From: Megachile rotundata | Taxonomy: Eukaryota > Arthropoda > Insecta > Hymenoptera > Megachilidae | DNA length: 64,000 bases | Direction of reading: 5' to 3' | Assembly: GCF_050947335.1 (NCBI RefSeq) | Contig: NW_027473351.1 | Span: forward strand, 124,001-188,000 | In this document: positions 41,826 to 57,097 of the stretch, piece by piece | Layout: each line of letters starts with the position of its first letter | How positions within the stretch are numbered: position 1 is the stretch's first letter | Made by a program: the position numbers and the translations under genes | Notes under the pieces: model-generated | What the model was told of the DNA's origin: nothing | What the model saw: only the letters and a program-made list of their open reading frames with translations | Database searches by the model: none

Positions 41826-43385
41826 TTATTGTGATTGTATGATTATGATTGTATGATTGTGATTGTATGACTGCGATAGCATGATTGTGATTGTATGTTT
41901 GTGATTGTATGATTGTGATTGTATGATTGAGATTGTATGATTGTGATTGTATTATTGTGATTGTGTGATTGTGGTTGTATGATTGTTATTGTATGATTGT
42001 GAATGTATGATTGTGATTGTATGATTGTGATTGTATGATTGAGATTGTATGATTGTTTTCGTATGATTGTGATTGTATAGTAGTAATTGTATGATTGTCA
42101 TCATATGATTGTGATTGTATGATTGTTTTTGTATGATTGTGATTGTATAGTAGTAATTGTATGATTGTCTTCGTATGATTGTGATCGTATGATTGTGATC
42201 GTATGATTGTGATTGTATGATTGTGATTGTATCATTGTGATTGAATGATTGTGAGCGTATGATTGTGAGTGTATGATTGTGATTGTATGATTGTTTTTGT
42301 ATGATTGTGATTGTATGATTGTGATCGTACGATTGTGATCGTATGATTGTGATTGTATGATTGTGATCGTTTGATTGTGGTTGTATAATTATTGTTCTAT
42401 TATTGTGATTGTATGATTGTTCTTGTATGATTATGATCGTATGATTGTAATTGCATGATTGTGATTGTATGATTGTGATTGTATGATTGTGATTGTATGA
42501 TTGTGATTGTATGGTTGTGATTGTATGATTGCGATAGTATGATTGTGATTGTATGATTGTGATTGTATTATTGTGATTGTATGATTGCGATAGTATGATT
42601 GTGATTGTATGATTGTGATTGTATGATTGTCTTCGTACGATTGTGATCGTATGATTGTGATCGTATGATTGTGATTGTATGATTGTGATTGTATGATTGT
42701 GATTGTATCATTGTGATTGTATGATTGTGATCATATGATTCTGATTGTATGATTGTGATTGTATAGTAGTAATTGTATGATTGTCATCGTATGATTGTGA
42801 TTGTATGATTGTTTTTGTATGATTGTGATTGTATAGTAGTAATTGTATGATTGTCTTCGTATGATTGTGATCGTATGATTGTGATCGTATGATTGTGATT
42901 GTATGATTGTGATTGTATGATTGTGATTGTATGACTGTGATTGTATCATTGCGATTGTATGATTGTGATCATATGATTGTGATCATATGATTGTGATTGT
43001 ATGATTGTGATTGTATGATTGTTTTTGTATGATTGTGATTGTATGATTGTGATTGTATAGTAGTAATTGTATGATTGTCTTCGTATGATTGTGATCGTAT
43101 GATTGTGATTGTATGATTGTGATTGTATGATTGTGATTGTATGATTGTGATTGTATCATTGTGATTGTATGATTGTGATCATATGATTGTGATTGTATGA
43201 TTGTGATTGTATGATTGTGATTGTATGATTGTGATTGTATGATTGTTTTTGTATGATTGTGATTGTATGATTGTGATTGTATGATTGTTATTGTATGATT
43301 GTTATTGTATGATTGTGATTGTATGATTGTGATTGTATGATTGTGATTGTATGATTGTGAATGTATGATTGTGATTGTATGATTG
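41826..43385 (+). repeat. Copy of 36,128-37,700
   Basis: See the landmarks above. This copy lacks the TTTTTG unit near 42,745 that the other has near 37,050, and reads TGATTCTGATTGTA there. Left flank is TTATTG against TGATTG. Confidence 0.85.
42232..42455 (+). repeat. Cassette B type I, copy 8, with leader
   Basis: Core at 42,358-42,455, identical in type to copy 1. Confidence 0.95.
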
Positions 43386-44387
43386 TGATTGTATGATTGT
43401 GATTGTATGATTGTGATTGTATGATGGTGATTGTATGATTGTTTTTGTATGATTGTGATTGTATAGTAGCAATTGTATGATTGTCTTCGTATGATTGTGA
43501 TCGTATGATTGTGATTGTATGATTGTGATTGTATGATTGTGATTGTATGATTGTGATTGTATCATTGTGATTGTATGATTGTGATCGTATGATTGTGATT
43601 GTATGATTGTGATTGTATGATTGTTTTTGTATGATTGTGATTGTATGATTGTGATTGTATGATTGTGATTGTATGATTGTGATTGTATGATTGTGATTGT
43701 ATGATTGTGATTGTATGATTGTGATTGTATGATTGTGATTGTATGATTGCGATAGTATGATTGCGATAGTATGATTGCGAAAGTATGATTGTGATTGTAT
43801 GATTGTGATTGTATGATTGTGATTGTATGATTGTGATTGTATTATTGTGATTGTATGATTGTGATTGTATCATTGTGATTGTATGATTGTGATCGTATGA
43901 TTGTGATTGTATGATTGTGATTGTATGATTGTTTTTGTATGATTGTGATTGTATGATTGTGATTGTATGATTGTGATTGTATGATTGTGATTGTATGAAT
44001 GTGATTGTATGATTGTGATTGTATGATTGTGATTGTATGATTGTGATTGTATGATTGTGATTGTATGATTGCGATAGTATGATTGTGATTGTATGATTGT
44101 GATTGTATGATTGTGATTGTATGATTGTGATTGTATCATTGTGATTGTATGATTGTGATCATATGATTGTCATCGTATGATTGTGATTGTATGATTGTTT
44201 TTGTATGATTGTGATTGTATAATAGCAATTGTATGATTGTCTTCGTATGATTGTGATCGTATGATTGTGATTGTATGATTGTGATTGTATGATTGTGATT
44301 GTATGATTGTGATTGTATCATTGTGATTGTATGATTGTGATCATATGATTGTGATTGTATGATTGTGATTGTATGATTGTTTTTGTA

Positions 44388-45003
44388 TGATTGTGATCGT
44401 TTGATTGTGGTTGTATAATTATGGTTCTATTATTGTGATTGTATGATTGTTCTTGTATGATTATGATCATATGATTGTAATTGCATGATTGTGATTGTAT
44501 GATTGTGATTGTATGATTGTGATTGTATGATTGTGATTGTATGATTGCGATAGTATGATTGTGATTGTATGATTGTGATTGTATGATTGTGATTGTATGA
44601 TTGTGATTGTATGATTGCGATAGTATGATTGTGATTGTATGATTGTGATTGTATGATTGTGATTGTACGATTGTGATTGTATGATTGTGATTGTATGATT
44701 GTGATTGTATGATTGCGATAGTATGATTGTGATTGTATGATTGTGAATGTATGATTGTGATTGTATGATAGTGATTGTGTGACTCTGATTGTATGATTGT
44801 TTTTGTATGATTGTGATTGTATAGTAGTAATTGTATGATTGTCATCGTATGATTGTGATTGTATGATTGTGATTGTATCATTGTGATTGAATGATTGTGA
44901 GCGTATGATTGTGAGTGTATGATTGTGATTGTATGATTGCTTTTGTATGATTGTGATTGTATGATTGTGATCGTACGATTGTGATCGTATGATTGTGATT
45001 GTA
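44388..45003 (+). repeat. 616-bp higher-order repeat, copy 1 (44 units), with cassette B type II copy 9
   Basis: Cassette B core at 44,388-44,485, joined on its left to a TTTTTG series without the usual leader. The rest holds two GCGATAG units, a CGATTG unit, a third GCGATAG, GAATG, TGATAGTG, a GACTCTG unit, TTTTTG, TAGTAG, CATCG and the B leader of the next copy. GACTCTG is private; the other copies have GATTCTG. Confidence 0.93.
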
Positions 45004-45619
45004 TGATTGTGATCGTTTGATTGTGGTTGTATAATTATGGTTCTATTATTGTGATTGTATGATTGTTCTTGTATGATTATGATCATATGATTGTAATTGC
45101 ATGATTGTGATTGTATGATTGTGATTGTATGATTGTGATTGTATGATTGTGATTGTATGATTGCGATAGTATGATTGTGATTGTATGATTGTGATTGTAT
45201 GATTGTGATTGTATGATTGTGATTGTATGATTGCGATAGTATGATTGTGATTGTATGATTGTGATTGTATGATTGTGATTGTACGATTGTGATTGTATGA
45301 TTGTGATTGTATGATTGTGATTGTATGATTGCGATAGTATGATTGTGATTGTATGATTGTGAATGTATGATTGTGATTGTATGATAGTGATTGTGTGATT
45401 CTGATTGTATGATTGTTTTTGTATGATTGTGATTGTATAGTAGTAATTGTATGATTGTCATCGTATGATTGTGATTGTATGATTGTGATTGTATCATTGT
45501 GATTGAATGATTGTGAGCGTATGATTGTGAGTGTATGATTGTGATTGTATGATTGCTTTTGTATGATTGTGATTGTATGATTGTGATCGTACGATTGTGA
45601 TCGTATGATTGTGATTGTA
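45004..45619 (+). repeat. 616-bp higher-order repeat, copy 2, with cassette B copy 10
   Basis: Cassette core at 45,004-45,101. Same order and length as copy 1. Confidence 0.93.
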
Positions 45620-46221
45620 TGATTGTGATCGTTTGATTGTGGTTGTATAATTATGGTTCTATTATTGTGATTGTATGATTGTTCTTGTATGATTATGATC
45701 ATATGATTGTAATTGCATGATTGTGATTGTATGATTGTGATTGTATGATTGTGATTGTATGATTGTGATTGTATGATTGCGATAGTATGATTGTGATTGT
45801 ATGATTGTGATTGTATGATTGTGATTGTATGATTGCGATAGTATGATTGTGATTGTATGATTGTGATTGTATGATTGTGATTGTACGATTGTGATTGTAT
45901 GATTGTGATTGTATGATTGTGATTGTATGATTGCGATAGTATGATTGTGATTGTATGATTGTGAATGTATGATTGTGATTGTATGATAGTGATTGTGTGA
46001 TTCTGATTGTATGATTGTTTTTGTATGATTGTGATTGTATAGTAGTAATTGTATGATTGTCATCGTATGATTGTGATTGTATGATTGTGATTGTATCATT
46101 GTGATTGAATGATTGTGAGCGTATGATTGTGAGTGTATGATTGTGATTGTATGATTGCTTTTGTATGATTGTGATTGTATGATTGTGATCGTACGATTGT
46201 GATCGTATGATTGTGATTGTA
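45620..46221 (+). repeat. 602-bp higher-order repeat, copy 3 (43 units), with cassette B copy 11
   Basis: Core at 45,620-45,717. One canonical unit is missing between the first two GCGATAG units (56 bp apart rather than 70). Otherwise as copies 1 and 2. Confidence 0.93.
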
Positions 46222-46319
46222 TGATTGTGATCGTTTGATTGTGGTTGTATAATTATGGTTCTACTATTGTGATTGTATGATTGTTCTTGTATGATTATGA
46301 TCATATGATTGTAATTGCA
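46222..46319 (+). repeat. Cassette B type II, copy 12
   Basis: Starts what would be a fourth 616-bp copy. The fourth unit reads CTATTGTGATTGTA with preceding TTCTA, and the order departs from the pattern by about 46,430 (a TCATTG unit). Confidence 0.94.
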
Positions 46320-49035
46320 TGATTGTGATTGTATGATTGTGATTGTATGATTGTGATTGTATGATTGTGATTGTATGATTGCGATAGTATGATTGTGATT
46401 GTATGATTGTGATTGTATGATTGTGATTGTATCATTGTGATTGTATGATTGCGATAGTATGATTGTGATTGTATGATTGTGATTGTATGATTGTGATTGT
46501 ACGATTGTGATTGTATGATTGTGATTGTATGATTGTGATTGTATGATTGTTTTTGTATGATTGTGATTGTATAGTAGTAATTGTATGATTGTCATCGTAT
46601 GATTGTCATTGTATGATTGTGATTTTATCATTGTGATTGAATGATTGTGAGTGTATGATTGCGATTGTATGATTGCGATCGTATGATTGTGATTGTATTA
46701 TTGTGGTTGTATGATTGTGATTGTATGATTGTGATTGTATGATTGTGATTGTATGATTGCGATAGTATGATTGTGATTGTATGATTGTGATTGTATGATT
46801 GTGATTGTATGATTGTGATTGTATCATTGTGATTGTATGATTGTGATCATATGATTGTGATTGTATGATTGTGATTGTATGATTGTTTTTGTATGATTGT
46901 GATTGTATGATTGTGATTGTACGATTGTGATTGTATGATTGTGATTGTATTATTGTGATTGTATGATTGTGATTGTATGATTGTGATTGTATGATTGCGA
47001 TAGTATGATTGTGATTGTATGATTGTGATTGTATGATTGTGATTGTATGATTGCGATAGTATGATTGTGATTGTATGATTGTGATTGTATGATTGTGATT
47101 GTATAATTGTGATTGTATGATTGAGATTGTATGATTGTGATTGTATTATTGTGATTGTATGATTGTGATTGTATGATTGTGATTGTATGATTGTGAATGT
47201 ATGATTGTGATTGTATGATAGTGATTGTGTGATTCTGATTGTATGATTGCTTTTGTATGATTGTGATTGTATAGTAGTAATTGTATGATTGTCATCGTAT
47301 GATTGTGATTGTATGATTGTGATTGTATAGTAGTAATTGTATGATTGTCTTCGTATGATTGTGATCGTATGATTGTGATTGTATGATTGTGGTTGTATGA
47401 TTGTGATTGTATGATTGTGATTGTATCATTGTGATTGTATGATTGTGATCATATGAGTGTGATTGTATGATTGTGATTGTGTGATTGTTTTTGTATGATT
47501 GTGATTGTATAGTAGTAATTGTATGATTGTCATCGTATGATTGTGATTGTACGATTGTTTTTGTATGATTGTGGTTGTATAGTAGTAATTGTATGATTGA
47601 CTTCGTATGATTGTGATCGTATGATTGTGATTGTATGATTGTGATTGTATGATTGTTTTTGTATGATTGTGATTGTATAGTAGTAATTGTATGATTGTCA
47701 TCGTATGATTGTGATTGTATGATTGTTTTTGTATGATTGTGATTGTATAGTAGTAATTGTATGATTGTCTTCGTATGATTGTGATCGTATGATTGTGATT
47801 GTATGTTTGTGATTGTGTGATTGTGATTGTATCATTGTGATTGTATGATTGTGATCATATGATTGTGATTGTATGATTGTGATTGTATGATTGTGATTGT
47901 ATGATTGTGATTGTATGATTGTGATTGTATGATTGTGATTGTATGATTGTGATTGTATGATTGCGATAGTATGATTGTGATTGTATGATTGTGATTGTAT
48001 GATTGTGATTGTATGATTGTGATTGTATCATTGTGATTGTATGATTGTGATCATATGATTGTCATCGTATGATTGTGATTGTATGATTGTTTTTGTATGA
48101 TTGTGATTGTATAGTAGCAATTGTATGATTGTCTTCGTATGATTGTGATCGTATGATTGTGATTGTATGATTGTGATTGTATGATTGTGATTGTATGATT
48201 GTGATTGTATCATTGTGATTGTATGATTGTGATCATATGATTGTGATTGTATGATTGTGATTGTATGATTGTTTTTGTATGATTGTGATTGTATGATTGT
48301 GATTGTATGATTGTGATTGTATGATTGTGATTGTATGATTGTGATTGTATGATTGTGATCATATGATTGTGATTGTATGATTGTGATTGTATGATTGTTT
48401 TTGTATGATTGTGATTGTATGATTGTGATTGTATGATTGTGATTGTATGATTGTGATTGTATGATTGTGATTGTATGATTGTGATTGTATGATTGTGATT
48501 GTATGATTGTGATTGTATGATTGTGATTGTATGATTGTGATTGTATGATTGTGATTGTATGACTGTGATTGTATGATTGCGATAGTATGATTGTGATTGT
48601 ATGATTGTGATTGTATGATTGTGATTGTATGATTGTGATTGTATGATTGTGATTGTATCATTGTGATTGTATGATTGTGATCGTATGATTGTGATTGTAT
48701 GATTGTGATTGTATGATTGTTTTTGTATGATTGTGATTGTATGATTGTGATTGTACGATTGTGATTGTATGATTGTGATTGTATTATTGTGATTGTATGA
48801 TTGTGATTGTATGATTGTGATTGTATGATTGCGATAGTATGATTGTGATTGTATGATTGTGATTGTATGATTGTGATTGTATGATTGCGATAGTATTATT
48901 GTGATTGTATGATTGTGATTGTCCGATTGTGATTGTATAATTGTGATTGTATGATTGAGATTGTATGATTGTGATTGTATTATTGTGATTGTATGATTGT
49001 GATCATATGATTGTGATTGTATGATTGTGATTGTA

Positions 49036-49048
49036 TGATGTTTTTGTA
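49036..49048 (+). repeat. 13-bp unit, type 3
   Basis: TGATGTTTTTGTA, one T lost before the G of TGATTGTTTTTGTA. Register goes from 8 to 7. Confidence 0.97.
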
Positions 49049-49608
49049 TGATTGTGATTGTATGATTGTGATTGTATGATTGTGATTGTACGATTGTGAT
49101 TGTATGATTGTGATTGTATTATTGTGATTGTATGATTGTGATTGTATGATTGTGATTGTATGATTGCGATAGTATGATTGTGATTGTATGATTGTGATTG
49201 TATGATTGTGATTGTATGATTGCGATAGTATGATTGTGATTGTATGATTGTGATTGTATGATTGTGATTGTATCATTGGGATTGTATGATTGTGATCATA
49301 TGAGTGTGATTGTATGATTGTGATTGTACGATTGTGATTGTATGATTGTGATTGTATTATTGTGATTGTATGATTGTGATTGTATGATTGTGATTGTATG
49401 ATTGCGATAGTATGATTGTGATTGTATGATTGTGATTGTATGATTGTGATTGTATGATTGCGACAGTATTATTGTGATTGTATGATTGTGATTGTATGAT
49501 TGTGATTGTATAATTGTGATTGTATGATTGAGATTGTATGATTGTGATTGTATTATTGTGATTGTATGATTGTGATCATATGATTGTGATTGTATGATTG
49601 TGATTGTA

Positions 49609-49621
49609 TGATGTTTTTGTA
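49609..49621 (+). repeat. 13-bp unit, type 3
   Basis: Same as 49,036, 573 bp later (41 units less one base). The two lie in a local tandem repeat of about 573 bp. Register goes from 7 to 6. Confidence 0.97.
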
Positions 49622-51161
49622 TGATTGTGATTGTATGATTGTGATTGTATGATTGTGATTGTATGATTGTGATTGTATGATTGAGATTGTATGATTGTGA
49701 TTGTATTATTGTGATTGTATGATTGTGATTGTATGATTGTGATTGTATGATTGTGAATGTATGATTGTGATTGTATGATTGCGATTGTATGATTGTGATT
49801 GTATGATTGTGATTGTATGATTGTGATTGTATCATTGTGATTGTATGATTGTGATCATATGATTGTGATTGTATGATTGTGATTGTATGATTGTTTTTGT
49901 ATGATTGTGATTGTATGATTGTGATTGTATGGTTGTGATTGTATTATTGTGATTGTATGATTGTGATTGTATGATTGTGATTGTATGATTGTGAATGTAT
50001 GATTGTGATTGTATGATTGTGATTGTATGATTGTGGTTGTATGATTGTTTTTGTATGATTGTGATTGTATAGTAGTAATTGTATGATTGTCATCGTATGA
50101 TTGTGATTGTATGATTGTGATTGTATAGTAGTAATTGTATGATTGTCTTCGTATGATTGTGATCATATGATTGTGATTGTATGATTGTGATTGTATGATT
50201 GTTTTTGTATGATTGTGATTGTATAGTAGTAATTGTATGATTGTCATCGTATGATTGTGATTGTATGATTGTTTTTGTATGATTGTGATTGTATAGTAGT
50301 AATTGTATGATTGATTTCGTATGATTGTGATCGTATGATTGTGATTGTATGATTGTGATTGTATGATTGTTTTTGTATGATTGTGATTGTATAGTAGTAA
50401 TTGTATGAATGTCATCGTATGATTGTGATTGTATGATTGTTTTTGTATGATTGTGATTGTATAGTAAAAATTGTATGATTGTCTTCGTATGATTGTGATC
50501 GTATGATTGTGATTGTATGATTGTGATTGTATGATTGTGATTGTATGATTGTGATTGTATCATTGTGATTGTATGATTGTGATCATATGATTGTGATCAT
50601 ATGATTGTGACTGTATGATTGTGATTGTATGATTGTTTTTGTATGATTGTGATTGTATGATTGTGATTGTATGATTGTGATTGTATGATTGTGATTGTAT
50701 TATTGTGATTGTATGATTGTGATTGTATGATTGCGATAGTATGATTGTGATTGTATGATTGTGATTGTATGATTGTGATTGTATGATTGTGATTGTATGA
50801 TTGTGATTGTATGATTGTGATTGTATGATTGTGATTGTATGATTGTGATTGTACGATTGTGATTGTACGATTGAGATTGTATGATTGTGATTGTATTATT
50901 GTGATTGTATGATTGTGATTGTATGATTGTGATTGTATGATTGTGAATGTATGATTGTGATTGTATGATTGTGATTGTATGATTGTTTTTGTATGATTGT
51001 GATTGTATAGTAGTAATTGTATGATTGTCATCGTATGATTGTGATTGTATGATTGTTTTTGTATGATTGTGATTGTATAGTAGTAACTGTATGATTGTCT
51101 TCGTATGATTGTGATCGTATGATTGTGATCGTATGATTGTGATTGTATGATTGTGATTGTA

Positions 51162-51385
51162 TCATTGTGATTGAATGTTTGTGAGCGTATGATTGTGAGT
51201 GTATGATTGTGATTGTATGATTGTTTTTGTATGATTGTGATTGTATGATTGTGATCGTACGATTGTGATCGTATGATTGTGATTGTATGATTGTGATCGT
51301 TTGATTGTGGTTGTATAATTATGGTTCTATTATTGTGATTGTATGATTGTTCTTGTATGATTATGATCATATGATTGTAATTGCA
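51162..51385 (+). repeat. Cassette B type II, copy 13, with leader
   Basis: Core at 51,288-51,385. The leader has TGTTTGTGAGCGTA, and the cassette is followed by GGATTGTGATTGTA; both are private changes. Confidence 0.95.
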
Positions 51386-52113
51386 GGATTGTGATTGTAT
51401 GATTGTGATTGTATGATTGTGATTGTATGATTGCGATAGTATGATTGTGATTGTATGATTGTGATTGTATGATTGTGATTGTATGATTGTGATTGTATGA
51501 TTGCGATAGTATGATTGTGATTGTATGATTGTGATTGTATGATTGTGATTGTATGATTGTGATTGTACGATTGTGATTGTATGATTGTGATTGTATGATT
51601 GTTTTTGTATGATTGTGATTGTATAGTAGTAATTGTATGATTGTCATCGTATGATTGTCATTGTATGATTGTGATTGTATCATTGTGATTGAATGATTGT
51701 GAGTGTATGATTACGATTGTATGATTGCGATCGTATGATTGTGATTGTTTGATTGCGATTGTATGATTGTGATTGTATGATTGTGATTGTATGATTGTGA
51801 TTGTATGATTGTGATTGTATGATTGTGATTGTATGATTGTTTTTGTATGATTGTGATTGTATGATTGTGATTGTATGATTGTTATTGTATGATTGTTATT
51901 GTATGATTGTGATTGTATGATTGTGATTGTATGATTGTGATTGTATGATTGTGAATGTATGATTGTGATTGTATGATTGTGATTGTATGATTGTGATTGT
52001 ATGATTGTTTTTGTATGATTGTGATTGTATAGTAGTAATTGTATGATTGTCTTCGTATGATTGTGATCGTATGATTGTGATCGTATGATTGTGATTGTAT
52101 GATTGTGATTGTA

Positions 52114-52337
52114 TCATTGTGATTGAATGATTGTGAGCGTATGATTGTGAGTGTATGATTGTGATTGTATGATTGTTTTTGTATGATTGTGATTGTATGA
52201 TTGTGATCGTACGATTGTGATCGTATGATTGTGATTGTATGATTGTGATCGTTTGATTGTGGTTGTATAATTATTGTTCTATTATTGTGATTGTATGATT
52301 GTTCTTGTATGATTATGATCGTATGATTGTAATTGCA
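52114..52337 (+). repeat. Cassette B type I, copy 14, with leader
   Basis: Core at 52,240-52,337, of the 5.1-kb type. Confidence 0.95.
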
Positions 52338-53975
52338 TGATTGTGATTGTATGATTGTGATTGTATGATTGTGATTGTATGATTGTGATTGTATGATTGT
52401 GATTGTATGATTGAGATTGTATGATTGTGATTGTATTATTGTGATTGTATGATTGTGATTGTATGATTGTGATTGTATGATTGTGAATGTATGATTGTGA
52501 TTGTATGATTGTGATTGTATGATTGTTTTTGTATGATTGTGATTGTATAGTAGTAATTGTATGATTGTCATCGTATGATTGTGATTGTATGATTGTTTTT
52601 GTATGATTGTGGTTGTATAGTAGTAATTGTATGATTGTCTTCGTATGATTGTGATCGTATGATTGTGATTGTATGATTGTGATTGTATGATTGTGATTGC
52701 ATGATTGTGATTGAATGATTGTGATTGTATGATTGTGATTGTACGATTGTGATTGTATGATTGCGATAGTATGATTGTGATTGTATGATTGTGTTTGTAT
52801 GATTGTGATTGCATGATTGTGATTGTATGATTGTGATTGTATGATTGCGATTGTATGATTGAGATTGTATGATTGTGATTGTATTATTGTGATTGTATGA
52901 TTGTGATTGTATGATTGTGATTGTATGATTGCGATAGTATGATTGTGATTGTATGATTGTGTTTGTATGATTGTGATTGTATAGTAGTAATTGTATGATT
53001 GTCTTCGTATGATTGTGATCGTATGATTGTGATTGTATGATTGTGATTGTATGATTGTGATTGTATCATTGTGATTGTATGATTGTGATCATATGATTGT
53101 GATTGTATGATTGTGATTGTATGATTGTTTTTGTATGATTGTGATTGTATGATTGTGATTGTATGATTGTGATTGTATTATTGTGATTGTATTATTGTGA
53201 TTGTATGATTGCGATAGTATGATTGTGATTGTATGATTGTGATTGTATGATTGTGATTGTATGATTGTGATTGTATGATTGTGATTGTATGATTGTGATT
53301 GTATGATTGTGATTGTATGATTGTGATTGTATGATTGTGATTGTATGATTGTGATTGTATGATTGTGATTGTATGATAGTGATTGTATGATTGAGATTGT
53401 ATGATTGTGATTGTATTATTGTGATTGTATGATTGTGATTGTATGATTGTGATTGTATGATTGTGAATGTATGATTGTGATTGTATGATTGTGATTGTAT
53501 GATTGTGATTGTATAGTAGTAATTGCATGATTGTCATCGTATGATTGAGATTGTATGATTGTGATTGTATAGTAGTAATTGTAGGATTGTCTTCGTATGA
53601 TTGTGATTGTATGATTGTTTTTGTATGATTGTGATTGTATGATTGTGATTGTATGATTGTGATTGTATGATTGTGATTGTATGATTGTGATTGTATGATT
53701 GTGATTGTATGATTGTGATTGTATGATTGTGATTGTATGATTGTGATTGTATTATTGTGATTGTATGATTGTGATTGTATGATTGTGATTGTATGATTGT
53801 GATTGTATGATTGTGATTGTATGATTGTGAATGTATGATTGTGATTGTATGATTGTGATTGTATGATTGTTTTTGTATGATTGTGATTGTATAGTAGTAA
53901 TTGTATGATTGTCATCGTATGATTGTGATTGTATGATTGTTTTTGTATGATTGTGATTGTATGATTGTGATTGTA

Positions 53976-54073
53976 TGATTGTGATTGCATGATTGTGGTT
54001 GTATGATTATGGTTCTATTATTGTGATTGTATGATTTTTCTTGTATGATTATGATCGTATGATTGTAATTGCA
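53976..54073 (+). repeat. Cassette A, copy 9
   Basis: Counterpart of copy 2 at 9,199, with the same short leader. Confidence 0.97.
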
Positions 54074-54871
54074 TGATTGTGATTGTATGATTGTGATTGT
54101 ATGATTGTGATTGTATGATTGTGATTGTATGATTGTGATTGTATGATTGTGATTGTATTATTGTGATTGTATGATTGTGATTGTATGATTGTGATTGTAT
54201 GATTGCGATAGTATGATTGTGATTGTATGATTGTGATTGTATGATTGTGATTGTATGATTGCGATAGTATGATTGTGATTGTATGGTTGTGATTGTATGA
54301 TTGTTTTTGTATGATTGTGATTGTATAGTAGTAATTGTATGATTGTCATCGTATGATTGTGATTGTATGATTGTTTTTGTATGATTGTGATTGTATAGTA
54401 GTAATTGTATGATTGTCATCGTATGATTGTGATTGTATGATTGTTTTTGTATGATTGTGATTGTATAGTATTAATTGTATGATTGTCTTCGTATGATTGT
54501 GATCGTATGATAGTGATTGTATGATTGTGATTGTATGATTGTGATTGTATGATTGTGATTGTATGATTGTGATTGTATGATTGTGATTGTATGATTGTGA
54601 TTGTATGATTGTGAATGTATGATTGTGATTGTATGATTGTGATTGTATGATTGTGATTGTATCATTGTGATTGCATGATTGTTTTTGTATGATTGTGATT
54701 TCATGATTGTGATTGTATGATTGTGCCTGTATGATTGTGATGGTATGATTGTGATTGTATGATTGCGATTGTATGATTGCAATTTTATGAGTGTGATTAT
54801 ATGATTATGATTGTATGATTGTGATTGTATGATTGTTTTTGTATGATTGTGATTGTATGATTGTGATTGTA

Positions 54872-54969
54872 TGATTGTGATTGCATGATTGTGGTTGTAT
54901 GATTATGGTTCTATTATTGTGATTGTATGATTTTTCTTGTATGATTATGATCGTATGATTGTAATTGCA
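54872..54969 (+). repeat. Cassette A, copy 10
   Basis: Counterpart of copy 3 at 10,067, with full leader. Confidence 0.97.
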
Positions 54970-56999
54970 TGATTGTGATTGTATGATTGTGATTGTATGA
55001 TTGTGATTGTATGATTGTGATTGTATGATTGTGATTGTATGATTGTGATCGTATAATTGTGATTGTATGATTGTGATTGTATGATTGTGATTGTATGATT
55101 GTGACTGTATCATTGTGATTGTATGATTGTGATCATATGATTGTGATTGTATGATTGTGATTGTATGATTGTTTTTGTATGATTGTGATTGTATGATTGT
55201 GATTGTATAGTAGTAATTGTATGATTGTCTTCGTATGATTGTGATCGTATGATTGTGATTGTATGATTGTGATTGTATGATTGTGATTGTATGATTGTGA
55301 TTGTATGATTGTGATTGTATCATTGTGATTGTATGATTGTGATCATATGATTGTGATTGTATGATTGTTATTGTATGATTGTTTTTGTATGATTTTGACT
55401 GTATGATTGTTTTTGTATGATTCTGATTGTATGATTGTGATTGTATGATTGTGATAGTATGATTGTGATTGTATGATTGTGATTGTATGATTGCGATAGT
55501 ATGATTGTGATTGTATGATTGTGATTGTATCATTGCGATAGTATGATTGTGATTGTATGATTGTGATTGTATTATTGTGATTGTATGATTGTGATTGTAT
55601 GATTGTGATTGTATGATTGCGATAGTATGATTGTGATTGTATGATTGTGATTGTATGATTGCGATAGTATGATTGTGATTGTATCATTGTGATTGCATGA
55701 TTGTTTTTGTATGATTGTGATTTCATGATTGTGATTGTATGATTGTGCCTGTATGATTGTGATGGTATGATTGTGATTGTATGATTGCGATTGTATGATT
55801 GCAATTTTATGAGTGTGATTATATGATTATGATTGTATGATTGTGATTGTATGATTGTTTTTGTATGATTGTGATTGTATGATTGTGATTGTATGATTGT
55901 CATTGTATGATTGCGATAGTATGATTGGGATTGTATGATTGTGATTGTATGTTTGCGATTGTATGATTGAGATTGTATGATTGTGATTGTATTATTGTGA
56001 TTGTATGATTGTGATTGTATGATTGTGATTGTATGATTGTCATTGTATGATTGTGATTGTATCATTGTGATTGTAAGATTGTGATCATATGATTGTGATT
56101 GTATGATTGTGATTGTATGATTGTTTTTGTATGATTGTGATTGTATGATTGTGATTGTATGATTGTGATTGTATGATTGTGATTGTATGATTGTGATTGT
56201 ATTATTGTGATTGTATGATTGTGATTGTATGATTGTGATTGTATGATTGCGATAGTATGATTGTGATTGTATGATTGTGATTGTATGATTGTGATTGTAT
56301 GATTGCGATAGTATGATTGTGATTGTATGATTGTGATTGTATGATTGTGATTGTATAATTGTGATTGTATGATTGAGATTGTATGATTGTGATTGTATTA
56401 TTGTGATTGTATGATTGTGATTGTATGATTGTGATTGTATGATTGTGAATGTATGATTGTGATTGTATGATAGTGATTGTGTGATTCTGATTGTATGATT
56501 GTTTTTGTATGATTGTGTATGTATAGTAGTAATTGTATGATTGTCATCGTATGATTGTGATTGTATGATTGTTTTTGTATGATTGTGATTGTATAGTAGT
56601 AATTGTATGATTGTCTTCGTATGATTGTGATCGTATGATAGTGATTGTATGATTGTGATTGTATGATTGTGATTGTATGATTGTGATTGTATGATTGTGA
56701 TTGTATGATTGTGATTGTATGATTGTGATTGTATGATTGTGATTGTATGATTGTGATTGTATGATTGTGATTGTATGATTGTGATTGTATCATTGTGATT
56801 GCATGATTGTTTTTGTATGATTGTGATTTCATGATTGTGATTGTATGATTGTGCCTGTATGATTGTGATGGTATGATTGTGATTGTATGATTGCGATTGT
56901 ATGATTGCAATTTTATGAGTGTGATTATATGATTATGATTGTATGATTGTGATTGTATGATTGTTTTTGTATGATTGTGATTGTATGATTGTGATTGTA

Positions 57000-57097
57000 T
57001 GATTGTGATTGCATGATTGTGGTTGTATGATTATGGTTCTATTATTGTGATTGTATGATTTTTCTTGTATGATTATGATCGTATGATTGTAATTGCA
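57000..57097 (+). repeat. Cassette A, copy 11
   Basis: Counterpart of copy 4 at 12,153. Followed by only two canonical units before the duplication junction at 57,126. Confidence 0.97.

Larger units (their letters stand above)
48657..49814 (+). repeat. Block repeated at the right end of the window (62,851-64,000)
   Basis: Shift 14,194 bp. TCATTG at 48,658 pairs with 62,852, the rare TCCGATTG (48,922) with 63,116, and 13-bp units at 49,036 and 49,609 with 63,230 and 63,803. Past about 63,840 the match weakens by one unit. Confidence 0.9.
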
